This document shows, one piece after another, positions 42,798-51,731 of a stretch of 64,000 nucleotides of DNA. The position numbers and the translations under genes are program-made. This DNA is from Pandoraea thiooxydans (lineage in GTDB: Bacteria > Pseudomonadota > Gammaproteobacteria > Burkholderiales > Burkholderiaceae): contig NZ_CP014839.1 of assembly GCF_001931675.1 (NCBI RefSeq), positions 2,108,001 through 2,172,000 of the forward strand, read 5' to 3'. The notes beneath the pieces were generated by a model. It had not been told where the DNA came from and did no database searches. It saw only the letters and a program-made list of their open reading frames with translations. How positions within the stretch are numbered: the first letter of the stretch is position 1; each line of letters begins with the position of its first letter.

Positions 42798-43817
42798 TCA
42801 GCGCACGTCGTTCAGATAGAGTTTGCCGAACGCTTCCTGCGCCTTGGCCATTTTTGCAAAATCAACCGGCTTGACGCGCGCGTAGTCGGACGCCGGCAGG
42901 AACTTCGCTGCCGCTTGTTTGCTCATCGCACCGGCACGCACCGGCCGCAGGAAAGCGTTGGCCCACAGCGCCTGCCCCTTGTCCGACAGGACGAAATCGA
43001 GCACCTTCTTGGCATTCTCCGGATGGGGCGCGCCCTTGACCAGTCCCATGACGTACGGCACCGAAATCGAACCCTCCTTCGGAATCACGAAGGCCACATT
43101 GGCGTGATCCTTGTATTTCGCGCGGTAGGCGTTGAAATCGTAGTCGATCAGGATTGGAATTTCACCCGAGAGCACGCGCGCATAGGCCGTTTGCTTCGGC
43201 ACGATCGGCTCGTTTTGCTTGAGCTTTTTGAAGTAGGCAATCGCGGGCGCAAAGTTATCGAGGTTTCCTCCCATCGCCTGGTTGACCGCCACTGCGCCGA
43301 CATACCCGACGAAGGCGCTGCTCGGATCGAGATAGCCCACCATGCCGCGATACTCCGGCTTGAGCAGATCAGCCCACGACTGCGGCACAGGCTTGCCGTC
43401 GAGCGCGTCCTTGTTGACGAAAAAGCCAATGGCGCCCGAATGAATCGCGAACCAGTAACCTTGCGGATCTTTCATGCCCGCGGGAATTTCGTTCCAGTGT
43501 TTCGGTTTGTAAGGCGCGAGCACGCCTTTTTCCTTGGCCAGAATGGCGGATGAGACGCCAAGATAAGTCACATCGGCCACCGGGCTGTTGCGCTCGGCAA
43601 CCAGCTGCGCGAGCGCCTGGCCCGAATTTTTGTTATCGAACGGCACGGTGATGCCGGTCGCGGCCTTGATCGCCTTGATTTGGCTGGCCCAGTCGGCCCA
43701 CTCGGGCGGGCAGTTGTAGCAGATCGCGACATCCTGAGCGTAGGCTGCGTGACCGCCCAGCAAGCCGGCCGCGGCAAGCGAGGCGGCGGCGACGAAGCGG
43801 GAAAAAATCTTTTTCAT
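42798..43817 (-). CDS. ABC importer substrate-binding protein
   Basis: A 339-residue periplasmic binding protein of the extracellular solute-binding family 1/6. The signal peptide is MKKIFSRFVAAASLAAAGLL with cleavage near AAYAQD. The mature start AICYNCPPEWADW is unusual in carrying two cysteines. Later features include VTYLGVSSAILAKEKGVL and GLVKGAPHPENAKKVLDFVL. ATG 43817 is preferred over an ATG nine codons upstream, which would bury the signal peptide. The ligand is unknown; the phosphodiesterase downstream suggests a phosphorylated compound. Confidence 0.86.
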   Translation of the reverse strand: MKKIFSRFVAAASLAAAGLLGGHAAYAQDVAICYNCPPEWADWASQIKAIKAATGITVPFDNKNSGQALAQLVAERNSPVADVTYLGVSSAILAKEKGVLAPYKPKHWNEIPAGMKDPQGYWFAIHSGAIGFFVNKDALDGKPVPQSWADLLKPEYRGMVGYLDPSSAFVGYVGAVAVNQAMGGNLDNFAPAIAYFKKLKQNEPIVPKQTAYARVLSGEIPILIDYDFNAYRAKYKDHANVAFVIPKEGSISVPYVMGLVKGAPHPENAKKVLDFVLSDKGQALWANAFLRPVRAGAMSKQAAAKFLPASDYARVKPVDFAKMAKAQEAFGKLYLNDVR

Positions 43818-43868
43818 GCTGATTTCTCCAGGAGAGGACAACAAAAGCGCTGAGGCAGCGCAATAGGT

Positions 43869-44888
43869 TCAGGAGGACGGCGCCCCGATCGAATCGCCCG
43901 GGCGGATGCGATGTGGCAAGATCACACCCGGGCGTTGTTTGGCGCGCGAGGCCGGCGCGCCACCCATGCGCGACGCCAGTTCCTGCCAGGCGCGCGCACC
44001 AATTTCATAATTCGGCTGGCAGACCGTGGCCAGCGACGGCGCCAGCAATTCTCCAACCGGCAATCCATCGAAGCCGACGATCGACATTTGCGCCGGCACC
44101 GCCATAGCGGCCTCGCGCAGCGAGCGCATGGCCACCATCGCGAGCAGATCGTTGCCGCAGAAAATCGCACTGGGACGATGTGGCGAATCACACAGCGCGG
44201 ACAGCGTGCGCGCAGGCAACCCCTGCGCATTGAAGTCGATTTCATGTGCCGGCAGCGCCTTGAGGCCCGCCTGCCTGAGCGCGTCGCAATAGCCCTGGTA
44301 GCGCTGGCGCGCGCGATCGGATGCGCTGAGCGTGCCGGTCAACATGAGGATGCGGCGATGGCCCTGAGCCGTCAGCAGACGCACCGCATCGGCGGCCGCC
44401 GCCCGATTGTCGACCGACACCGAGGGCCGCTTCATGCTTTGGTTGTAGGTCAATACGTAGGGAATGCCGTCGGCCTCGAGCCGGTCGAGCAGCGGGCTTT
44501 GGGTGGCATCGGCGACGGTCAGGATCAAGCCGTCGACACGCTGGTTGGTCAGGGTCTGCGCGGCGTGCGCCTCGGATTCGGGGTCGTAGCGCGAGGTCAT
44601 CAGCAGCAGACGATAGCCGGCTTGCGCGGCGGCCTCCTCGATGCCCTGCACGCATTCGGCGAACACGGGATTGGCCAGCGTCGGCAACAGTACGCCCAGC
44701 AATTGGGTGCGCCCGGCGCGCAATTGCTGAGCCAGATAATTGGGTTGGAACGACAGAGCTTCGATTGCCGCATGAATCTTTGCCAGGGTCGCCGGACTCA
44801 CCATGTGCGGCGCGTTCATCGCGCGCGAGACCGTGGCAATCGAAAAACCGGCATGCTCCGCGACATGCTTGATCGTGCTTGAGTTCAT
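43869..44888 (-). CDS. LacI-family transcriptional regulator
   Basis: A 339-residue repressor. The N-terminal helix-turn-helix with hinge reads TIKHVAEHAGFSIATVSRAM, then LSFQPNYLAQQLRAGRTQ, which supplies the hinge helix. The sugar-binding-like effector domain covers about 60-330. It precedes the binding protein gene by 51 bp on the same strand, so it probably heads or controls the importer-phosphodiesterase operon. The ligand is not deducible. Confidence 0.88.
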   Translation of the reverse strand: MNSSTIKHVAEHAGFSIATVSRAMNAPHMVSPATLAKIHAAIEALSFQPNYLAQQLRAGRTQLLGVLLPTLANPVFAECVQGIEEAAAQAGYRLLLMTSRYDPESEAHAAQTLTNQRVDGLILTVADATQSPLLDRLEADGIPYVLTYNQSMKRPSVSVDNRAAAADAVRLLTAQGHRRILMLTGTLSASDRARQRYQGYCDALRQAGLKALPAHEIDFNAQGLPARTLSALCDSPHRPSAIFCGNDLLAMVAMRSLREAAMAVPAQMSIVGFDGLPVGELLAPSLATVCQPNYEIGARAWQELASRMGGAPASRAKQRPGVILPHRIRPGDSIGAPSS

Positions 44889-45470
44889 CGCGTACCCATC
44901 GCCAGGGAGGCTGGCATGGTCCTGGATGAATCGGGAAGTCGAGCGCTCTTCATATTTCTACTTGGGTCAATTGCCGGTCGTATTGTCATCGCCCGTCATG
45001 AAATCGTTTTCATCATAGTGCCGATTCGTGACGCGACGATGACAAGCCATGCTGTCTCAATTGCAATGCCGCAAGCCGCGGCATCTCGTAAACCTCTCGG
45101 GAAGCCTTTACCGTAAGCCGCGCCAGGGTTTGGTGTGATAGGGAGTTTCCCGGATAGCTCCGACCTGCGCATCGGCATGCACGCCAATCACTGCGGCTGG
45201 CCGATCCGGTTCCGGCAAATCGTCCGGAGACCGGCAAAACACCGGAAAATCACGCCCAGACTGGCTTTCCGGCGGTTGGAGGCCCTATAATGCGGCCAGC
45301 CGGCCCGCCCCGCGGTTACGCAGGCGCCATTCGGTCGAACATATCGCGTCACTCGATCGACCGAGCGGGGTCCGAACCAAGTGCGCGGATACAACACCCG
45401 CGTCTGGCCTTGCGCGAGACGAAAGTGTTAGAGTTGACGCCGGTATTCACCACCTCATAGGAAAACGAAT
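44889..45470. other. Intergenic region between LacI gene and HU gene
   Basis: A 582-bp divergent spacer. I find no tRNA, convincing small gene or repeat. It must contain the promoter of the LacI operon. A perfect -10 box TATAAT for HU lies at 45286-45291. A TTGACG at 45434-45439, close to the HU start, is a possible -35 with only a weak partner. Confidence 0.45.
45286..45291 (+). promoter_or_regulatory. Candidate -10 box upstream of HU gene
   Basis: TATAAT in GC-rich surroundings, 180 bp before the HU ATG. The -35 region is weak. If used it would give a long leader. Confidence 0.35.
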
Positions 45471-45749
45471 ATGAACAAACAGGAATTGATCGAAGCTATC
45501 GCAGGTAAGACCGGTTCGAGCAAAGCGCAAACTGGCGAAATGCTCGACACGCTGCTGGAGACCGTCAAGAAAGCTGTTTCCAAGGGTCAAAGCGTTCAAC
45601 TGGTCGGCTTTGGATCGTTCTCGTCGGGCAAGCGTGCCGCACGTATCGGCCGCAACCCGAAAACTGGCGAGGAGATCAAGATTCCGGCGGCCAAGACCGT
45701 CAAGTTCACGGCCGGTAAGGCGTTCAAAGACGCAGTGAATAAAAAGTAA
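45471..45749 (+). CDS. hup: DNA-binding protein HU
   Basis: A 92-residue nucleoid protein. It begins [19 protein letters not shown] and has the conserved saddle [20 protein letters not shown] followed by [10 protein letters not shown], which holds the intercalating proline arm. It ends FKDAVNKK. Length and motif match HU of beta-proteobacteria. AGGAAAACGA precedes the ATG. A strong terminator follows 22 bp after the stop, so it is probably monocistronic. Confidence 0.96.
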   Translation: MNKQELIEAIAGKTGSSKAQTGEMLDTLLETVKKAVSKGQSVQLVGFGSFSSGKRAARIGRNPKTGEEIKIPAAKTVKFTAGKAFKDAVNKK

Positions 45750-45770
45750 GTCGTAGCAAAACCACTCGAA

Positions 45771-45796
45771 GGCCGGCTTGCGCCGGCTTTTTTTTT
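45771..45796 (+). terminator. Terminator of HU gene
   Basis: GGCCGGCTTGCGCCGGC forms a GC stem of about six pairs, followed directly by nine T. Confidence 0.88.
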
Positions 45797-45879
45797 GCGC
45801 CGCAATTGTGCACCAATGGCCCGCGGCAAGTTGCCATCGTGCTATTGTGAAAATATTTTCAGCGTCTTGGGTCAGCGCA

Positions 45880-46776
45880 ATGTCCCCCCACGATGGCGCC
45901 CGAACCTCCATCGCCGCCAACTTTCGATACCAACTCGATCAAGTCGCCTCGCATTGGCAAGCCAGCTCGGCACGCCAGGCCGGGCTGGACGCTGCCGAAT
46001 CCCTGCACCAGCTGCGCGTGGCACTGCGCCGCATGCGCACGCTGCTGACACTTTTCCGGCCCTGGCTCAAGCGTGGATGGCGTCACCGGTTGCGCTCGGA
46101 TATCTCGTGGATTTCTTCCGCGCTGGGTGCGGCACGCGACTATGACGTGCTGATCGGCGTCACCTTGCCGGCGCTCGCCGCGGCGCATCCTCATCTGACC
46201 GATTGGCCGGCCGTGCTCGGCGCGGCGCGCGCTGGCCAGCATGCCGCGCATGGCCGACTGGCTCGTGCCCGCTCACGGCAGCGCTATGCGAGATTTCACC
46301 GGCGCATGCAACGCTGCATCGACGGCGCGTCCAATCCGTTTCGATCGAGGGCGCGCTCGATGCTCGATCGCCGCCGCAGCCGCTTCCTCGACAGAGCGCG
46401 CCGCTTGCTTCGCGAGTACTATCGCGCGCTTTATCCCGCGGCAGAACACGCGACACAATTGTCGGCCGACGCATGCCATCGCCTGCGCCTTCGCGTCAAA
46501 CGCCTGCGCTACACCAGCGAAGCACTGACACCGCTGCTCGCCAAAGCGCAGCACGCCAGCTTCTTTACTCACCTGAGCGCATGCCAGGATGCGTTGGGCC
46601 AGCGCAACGACGCGGCCGTGGCGCAGCGCCTGCTCGAGGATTTACCGCTCGACGCACCGGCGCGTGCACAGGCGCAACAGTGGCTGCAGCGTAAAATCGC
46701 GCAGGCCATGCGAGCCGCCGAGGATGCTCTCAAGCAGTTGCCCGAGCCCCGCATGCGATCTGGCAAACGACGCTGA
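45880..46776 (+). CDS. CHAD domain protein
   Basis: A 298-residue, highly basic, all-helical protein of the CHAD family, which binds polyphosphate. Two halves carry the conserved elements: ESLHQLRVALRRMRTLLTLF with WISSALGAARDYDVL in the first, and CHRLRLRVKRLRYTSEAL with CQDALGQRNDAAVAQRLL in the second. The reading frame extends upstream to 45778 in the HU terminator, which is implausible. ATG 45880 or GTG 45847 are realistic starts, and I choose 45880. There is no linked CYTH/polyphosphatase domain. Confidence 0.83.
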   Translation: MSPHDGARTSIAANFRYQLDQVASHWQASSARQAGLDAAESLHQLRVALRRMRTLLTLFRPWLKRGWRHRLRSDISWISSALGAARDYDVLIGVTLPALAAAHPHLTDWPAVLGAARAGQHAAHGRLARARSRQRYARFHRRMQRCIDGASNPFRSRARSMLDRRRSRFLDRARRLLREYYRALYPAAEHATQLSADACHRLRLRVKRLRYTSEALTPLLAKAQHASFFTHLSACQDALGQRNDAAVAQRLLEDLPLDAPARAQAQQWLQRKIAQAMRAAEDALKQLPEPRMRSGKRR

Positions 46777-46909
46777 GCGAGCCAATCCGGCGAGCGGTCG
46801 CGCCCGGCTGCGCCGCCAGACGCCGCACCTGATTTACAATGTGCCCTCACGACAATACCGATGACATTTCATTGCTGGCAACCGCCAGTTTTCTCTCAGG
46901 AGATTTTTC

Positions 46910-48172
46910 ATGCCGCACGATGTAACCCCGAATCCGGCCACGCCGCAGGGAACGCCTCAAGACGTTCCGGATGTGCTGATCATGGGTGGCGGCGCAGCGG
47001 GCATCGGCCTGGCGGCCAGCTTGCGCAAACGGCGGCCCGCACTGCGTATATCTCTGATCGAACCCAGCGACACCCATTATTATCAACCCGCCTGGACGCT
47101 GGTCGGCGCCGGCGAGTTCGAGAGCGCCAAAACCGCGCGCCGCACTGCAGAATGCATCCCCTCGGGTGTCACGTGGATCCAGGCGGCCGTAACCGGCTTC
47201 GCGCCGGAACAGAATCGCGTCATGCTCTCCGACGGCCGGCAGCTGAACTATCGTTACCTGGCCGTGTGCCCGGGGCTGCAGTTGAACTGGGAAGCGATTG
47301 ACGGCTTGACCGATACGCTCGGCAAGAACGGCGTTACGTCGAATTACCGTTTCGATCTCGCACCCTATACCTGGCAGCTGGTCAAGGAATTCCGCGGCGG
47401 CAATGCGCTGTTTACCCAGCCGCCGATGCCGATCAAATGCGCCGGCGCGCCGCAAAAGGCAATGTATCTGTCAGCCGACTACTGGCAACGCCAGGGGTTG
47501 CTGAATCAGTGCAAGACCGAATTCCACCTGGCCGGCCCCGCGCTGTTCGGCGTCAAGGATTACGTGCCCGCGCTGATGGAATATGTCGAGAAATACCGTG
47601 TCGATCTGAACTTCGGCTCCCATTTGCGCGCCGTCGACGGCCAACGCAAGATCGCCCGCTTCGAGCTCAAGGATGCCGACGGCAATTCGCAGACCGTCGA
47701 CAAGCCGTTCGACTTGCTGCACGTGGTGCCGCCGCAAAGTGCGCCCGACGTGATTCGCGCCAGCGCGCTGGCCAACGAGGCCGGCTGGGTCGACGTCGAC
47801 CCGAACACCCTGCGCAGCGCGCGTCATGCCAATATCTTCGCGCTCGGCGACGTGATCTCGGCGTCCAATGCGAAGACAGCGGCCGCGGTGCGCAAGCAAG
47901 TCGTAGTGGTGGCGGAGAACCTGCTGGCGGCGCTCGACGGGCAGACCTTGCCTACCCGTTACGACGGCTACGGCGCCTGTCCGCTGACGGTCGAACGCGG
48001 CAAGGTCGTGCTGGCCGAATTCGGCTACAACGGCAAGTTGCTGCCGACATTCCCGCTCGACGGCACCAAGGCAAATCACATCGCGTGGGTGATGAAGAAG
48101 CACATCTTCCCGTGGGTCTACTGGGAATGCCTGCTGCGCGGCCGGGAATGGCTGGCGCGTTCGACCAACTGA
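46910..48172 (+). CDS. SQR-like FAD-dependent oxidoreductase
   Basis: A 420-residue flavoprotein of the sulfide:quinone oxidoreductase family. The FAD dinucleotide fold is at about 24-46 (DVLIMGGGAAGIGLAASL), followed by YYQPAWTLVGAGEFE, a signature of this group. Candidate redox cysteines lie in MPIKCAGAPQKAMYL and GYGACPLTVERGKV. A C-terminal amphipathic helix (KKHIFPWVYWECLL) could anchor it to the membrane. It would oxidise sulfide or another thiol and feed quinone. It stands alone between CHAD and diguanylate cyclase genes. Confidence 0.83.
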   Translation: MPHDVTPNPATPQGTPQDVPDVLIMGGGAAGIGLAASLRKRRPALRISLIEPSDTHYYQPAWTLVGAGEFESAKTARRTAECIPSGVTWIQAAVTGFAPEQNRVMLSDGRQLNYRYLAVCPGLQLNWEAIDGLTDTLGKNGVTSNYRFDLAPYTWQLVKEFRGGNALFTQPPMPIKCAGAPQKAMYLSADYWQRQGLLNQCKTEFHLAGPALFGVKDYVPALMEYVEKYRVDLNFGSHLRAVDGQRKIARFELKDADGNSQTVDKPFDLLHVVPPQSAPDVIRASALANEAGWVDVDPNTLRSARHANIFALGDVISASNAKTAAAVRKQVVVVAENLLAALDGQTLPTRYDGYGACPLTVERGKVVLAEFGYNGKLLPTFPLDGTKANHIAWVMKKHIFPWVYWECLLRGREWLARSTN

Positions 48173-48317
48173 CGGTCAACCCCAGACAACCCTGAAGAAC
48201 ACAACGCCGCAACCGCCCTCGTCCGATTCGACCGAATCGGACGATTTCAGCGACGGCGGGCCGAGTCGGGCAGCCAGATGGCAATATTTTTGGCCGCTAC
48301 TCGCCGCCGTCGGCATC

Positions 48318-49877
48318 GTGCTTCTTTGCTCGACCGTGGCGCAAGTGACGGCCAACGCGCTCGTGAGCCATCGCATGTTGCGCTCGCTGGTGGAGGAGCG
48401 CGATCTCTCCGGTCGCCTGTCGGATAACGTCGCGCGCAACATCGACCAGGATATGCTGATGGTGCGCGGCATCCCGTCGCTGCTCGCGCATATCGAACAG
48501 ATCCAGAATGGGCTGGCCCGCGTCTCGACACCGAGTCTGACCCATTTGTCGCCGCAGGCGGCGCGCAATCGCCTGCTCAACGACCCCGATCTGGAGAGAC
48601 TCAATCAGCTGCTGTATTCGGCCCAGGTCTACTTTGGCGTGGCCCACGTCTGGCTGGATACGCCCGACGGCTATTGCGTCGCATCGAGCGACTATTACGA
48701 GCGGCAAACAGTGATCGGCACGCGCCACCTCGATCGCGACTATCTGCGCGCCGCGTTGCTCGGCCGGCCCGGTCAGCAATACGGCGTCGGAAGGATCAGC
48801 GGCACCCCCGGCATTTTTCTCTCGTCTCCCGTCTATCGCAACGGTGATATCGTCGGCGCGATTATCGTCAAACTCGGACTGGTGCAAATGGAGCACTGGG
48901 TCAACACCGGCAAGTCGTTCATTGTCGATCCCAACGGCGTGATCATTCTTGCGAATGACCCGAGCTTTGTCGGCAAGGCGATGCCCGATGCGAAAGTGTT
49001 GTCGATGACGGTATGGCAACGGGCCGACCTTTATCAACGCACCACTTTCGCAACGCTGCCCCTGGCGCCATACCGCGCATCGCTGCCGGCCGAGGTGAAG
49101 AAGCTTCTGCCGGACGACGATCACGCATCGCTCGTTACGTTCGGGCCGGACGGCCCACCGAATCTGCTCAAAATCACCAGTGCGCTCGACGGGGGCCTGT
49201 CGGTCTACACGGTGACTCCCACGCCCGATCTGGAAACCTTCCAGACCGAGCGCCGGCGCTATACGTTCTTGCTCAGCGCCCTGCTCGTCAGTCTGTGCGC
49301 CTTGGCCACACTGCTGGTGCTGTACCTGTCGCGCGGGCGGCGACATCTGGCCGCCACGCTTGCCCTGAATGCAACCCTGGAGCATGAAGCCAAGTACGAC
49401 GCGCTGACCGGCAGCCTGACCCGTCGTCATTTTCTCAAGCGCTTGCGGCAGGAAATGGCCGATACCGGTCACCGTGCGGCCCTGATCCTGGTCGATCTGG
49501 ATAATTTCAAGCAGATCAACGACACTTGGGGCCATGCCGCCGGCGACGCCGTACTCGCAGCCTTCGTGCGCCTTTGCTGCAACACGCTGCGCGGCGAAGA
49601 CATCTGCGGCCGCATCGGCGGCGAGGAATTCGGCATCATTCTCGACAATAGCGATGAAGCCGTCGCTCTGGCGGCTGCCGAACGCCTGCGCGAGGCGGTT
49701 TGCCAGTTGAGCGTGCCCACCGCGGAGGGTTTGATCCAATTCACCATCAGTGCCGGCGTTGCCGAACTCGTTGCCGGCGACGACGACAAACATTGGTTAC
49801 ACCGCGCCGATGCGGCGCTTTACCGCGCCAAATCACTCGGCCGCAACCGGTGCGTCCGGTATGCGGATATTGCGTAG
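48318..49877 (+). CDS. Membrane-anchored diguanylate cyclase (GGDEF)
   Basis: Synthesises cyclic-di-GMP. From GTG 48318 it encodes 519 residues: the end of TM1, a periplasmic Cache-like sensor (about 20-310), TM2 (LLSALLVSLCALATLLVLYL) and a C-terminal GGDEF domain. The active site is GGEEF, preceded by the inhibitory-site motif RGED five residues before it. Metal/nucleotide segments ALILVDLDNFKQINDTWGH are complete. The GTG start cuts through TM1. The frame stays open upstream, and WQYFWPLLAAVGIV directly before it completes the helix. A CTG at 48192 is the nearest upstream start-like codon. The true start is uncertain. Confidence 0.87.
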   Translation: MLLCSTVAQVTANALVSHRMLRSLVEERDLSGRLSDNVARNIDQDMLMVRGIPSLLAHIEQIQNGLARVSTPSLTHLSPQAARNRLLNDPDLERLNQLLYSAQVYFGVAHVWLDTPDGYCVASSDYYERQTVIGTRHLDRDYLRAALLGRPGQQYGVGRISGTPGIFLSSPVYRNGDIVGAIIVKLGLVQMEHWVNTGKSFIVDPNGVIILANDPSFVGKAMPDAKVLSMTVWQRADLYQRTTFATLPLAPYRASLPAEVKKLLPDDDHASLVTFGPDGPPNLLKITSALDGGLSVYTVTPTPDLETFQTERRRYTFLLSALLVSLCALATLLVLYLSRGRRHLAATLALNATLEHEAKYDALTGSLTRRHFLKRLRQEMADTGHRAALILVDLDNFKQINDTWGHAAGDAVLAAFVRLCCNTLRGEDICGRIGGEEFGIILDNSDEAVALAAAERLREAVCQLSVPTAEGLIQFTISAGVAELVAGDDDKHWLHRADAALYRAKSLGRNRCVRYADIA

Positions 49878-50063
49878 CGGAGCATTGAAAATACGTAACC
49901 GGCGGGTTTGAATCGGGTCGGGCCAGCGCAGGAATCGGCGCGTATGCGACACATATGCGTATTCCGGGCACTGCCCGCCCCGAGTCCGGCACGCGCAGCA
50001 GTTTTTCAATGCCCGCAAACATCCCGCCTCGCGCCGTATGACGAGGTCTTATTTCGGAAAACG

Positions 50064-51356
50064 ATGGCTTCATACCTCAGCAAACCGCGCGCGGCACGGC
50101 GCGCCATCGCCACGCCATTGGTCTTCGCCGCAGCGCTGCTGGCTGCAAATCAGGCGCACGCCAGCCTGACCCTGCTGCAACCGCCGCGCACGCTTCACGG
50201 TGACGCACCACTGATCATCACGGTGCTGATCGATAACGACGAATCGAAAAGCGAAACCTATACGCTGCCGGCCAGTATCGAAGCATCGGTCTCCAACGCC
50301 GACAATCGTCCGGTTGCGCTGACACTGAGCCGCGACGCACAGGCGCCAGGCCGACTCACGCTCTCGCCCGGTCAATTCCGCAAGGTGCGCTACAGCGCGG
50401 TGCTGCCCGCCCGAATGCGCGGGTCCGCCAGCGTGTCATTGCTGAAGTGGGACGCCGCCACATTCATCGTGCTGCTCGACCGTGCCGCGCCATCCGTGCC
50501 GGTGGCCAGCGCGGCGCCGCTACCCGCCTCCGCCTCGGTGACCGGCACGCCCGCCGCTCGCTCGGCCGAAGTCGCGGAAAATGCCCCGCCCGCCAGTACG
50601 CCCCACGATTTCGTCACGGCGGATTCGAGTATCGCCAGACTGCAGTCACGCCTGTCGGTGAACGAGCCGATCTATTTTGCCGTCGGTAAAAACGGCGATA
50701 CCAACGCAAAATTCCAGTTCAGTTTCAAGTTTCGCCTGCTGGCCCCCGAGGCGCCGAATTCGAAGGCGTTTCTCGATAACCTCTATTTCGGCTATACGCA
50801 GCTCGCGATGTGGAACCTTGAGGCGCCGTCCAAGCCATTTCGCGACAGCAACTATCGCCCCAGCCTGTTCTATTACATTCCCGACACCGGATGGCACAGC
50901 CGCTGGTTTACCCAGCTTGGCGCGGCAGCGGGTCTCGAACATGAATCGAATGGACGTGGCGGAGCGGATTCGCGCAGTTTGAATATCGCTTTCGTAAAAC
51001 CGATTTTCACGTTCGGCAATCCAAGTGACTATCACTGGACCGTCGAGCCCAAGCTCTACGCCTATCTGGAGAAAGGTGAAAACCCCGATATTGCGCATTA
51101 CCGGGGCTACATGGATCTGCTGTTGATTTACGGCAAGCCCAACGGGTGGCAACTGGCCACCACGCTGCGCAAGGGCACGCGCGGCGGCTACGGCAGTATC
51201 GACGCACAATTGACATATCCGCTCGGCAAGCTGCTGAGCGGGGCCGGCGGGTACCTCTGGGTGGGCTACTTCAATGGCTGGGGCGAGGATCTGCTCGACT
51301 ACAACCAGCGCAGGCACAGCCAGTTCCGTATCGGTTACAGCGTCGCGCGGTGGTAA
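50064..51356 (+). CDS. pldA: Outer membrane phospholipase A (OMPLA-like)
   Basis: A 430-residue outer membrane protein that hydrolyses phospholipids. After a signal peptide (cleaved near NQAHASLT, about residue 34) comes an N-terminal domain of roughly 150 residues with Ala/Pro-rich linker. The barrel follows from about residue 200. The catalytic motif HESNGRGG is in LEHESNGRGGADSRSLN, with His and Ser in the expected spacing, and the SRSLN asparagine is also present. It ends with the aromatic ARW. The frame extends back to 49908, but ATG 50064 gives a proper signal sequence. The N-terminal domain makes it longer than the E. coli enzyme. Confidence 0.85.
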   Translation: MASYLSKPRAARRAIATPLVFAAALLAANQAHASLTLLQPPRTLHGDAPLIITVLIDNDESKSETYTLPASIEASVSNADNRPVALTLSRDAQAPGRLTLSPGQFRKVRYSAVLPARMRGSASVSLLKWDAATFIVLLDRAAPSVPVASAAPLPASASVTGTPAARSAEVAENAPPASTPHDFVTADSSIARLQSRLSVNEPIYFAVGKNGDTNAKFQFSFKFRLLAPEAPNSKAFLDNLYFGYTQLAMWNLEAPSKPFRDSNYRPSLFYYIPDTGWHSRWFTQLGAAAGLEHESNGRGGADSRSLNIAFVKPIFTFGNPSDYHWTVEPKLYAYLEKGENPDIAHYRGYMDLLLIYGKPNGWQLATTLRKGTRGGYGSIDAQLTYPLGKLLSGAGGYLWVGYFNGWGEDLLDYNQRRHSQFRIGYSVARW

Positions 51357-51471
51357 TCCGCAGTCATTGAAAAAGCGCCGGCAGCACTGGGCACGCGGTG
51401 CGATAATGGCGTGCCGCGCCGCCCCATGCCGGACTGCGGCTGCCCGTCAACCGTGTTTTTGCGTCAATCCC

Positions 51472-51675
51472 ATGTCTTCAGAATTGCATGACCGCCCCGA
51501 TAGCCCCTGCATCGGCGTTTGCTCGACCTTGTTCGACGAGGTGTGCAAGGGCTGCGGGCGGACCGCCTTCGAAGTATCGAACTGGGTTTTTCTGAGTGAA
51601 GCGGAGAAACAGGCGATCTGGGATCGGATCACGCAGGAAGGCACCGCCATGCGCTTCGCGCCCGAGCGATCCTAA
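51472..51675 (+). CDS. DUF1289 small cysteine-rich protein
   Basis: A 67-residue protein with the four-cysteine DUF1289 signature, SPCIGVCSTLFDEVCKGCGR. This is a likely metal- or Fe-S-binding knuckle, followed by WVFLSEAEKQAIWDRI. The ATG at 51472 is preferred over upstream in-frame codons because the family N-terminus begins shortly before SPCIGVC. Function unknown, although homologues are widespread. It follows pldA by 115 bp in the same direction. Confidence 0.82.
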   Translation: MSSELHDRPDSPCIGVCSTLFDEVCKGCGRTAFEVSNWVFLSEAEKQAIWDRITQEGTAMRFAPERS

Positions 51676-51731
51676 AGCGGCACGCCCGCCAAGCGGGCGC
51701 ACCGCATCCGGATGACGATCGCAAGTCGGGC

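Noticed and set aside
44889-45470. Possible tRNA or small RNA gene in the LacI-HU spacer
   Set aside because: I could not form a cloverleaf or find an independent terminator; only the TATAAT box is notable.
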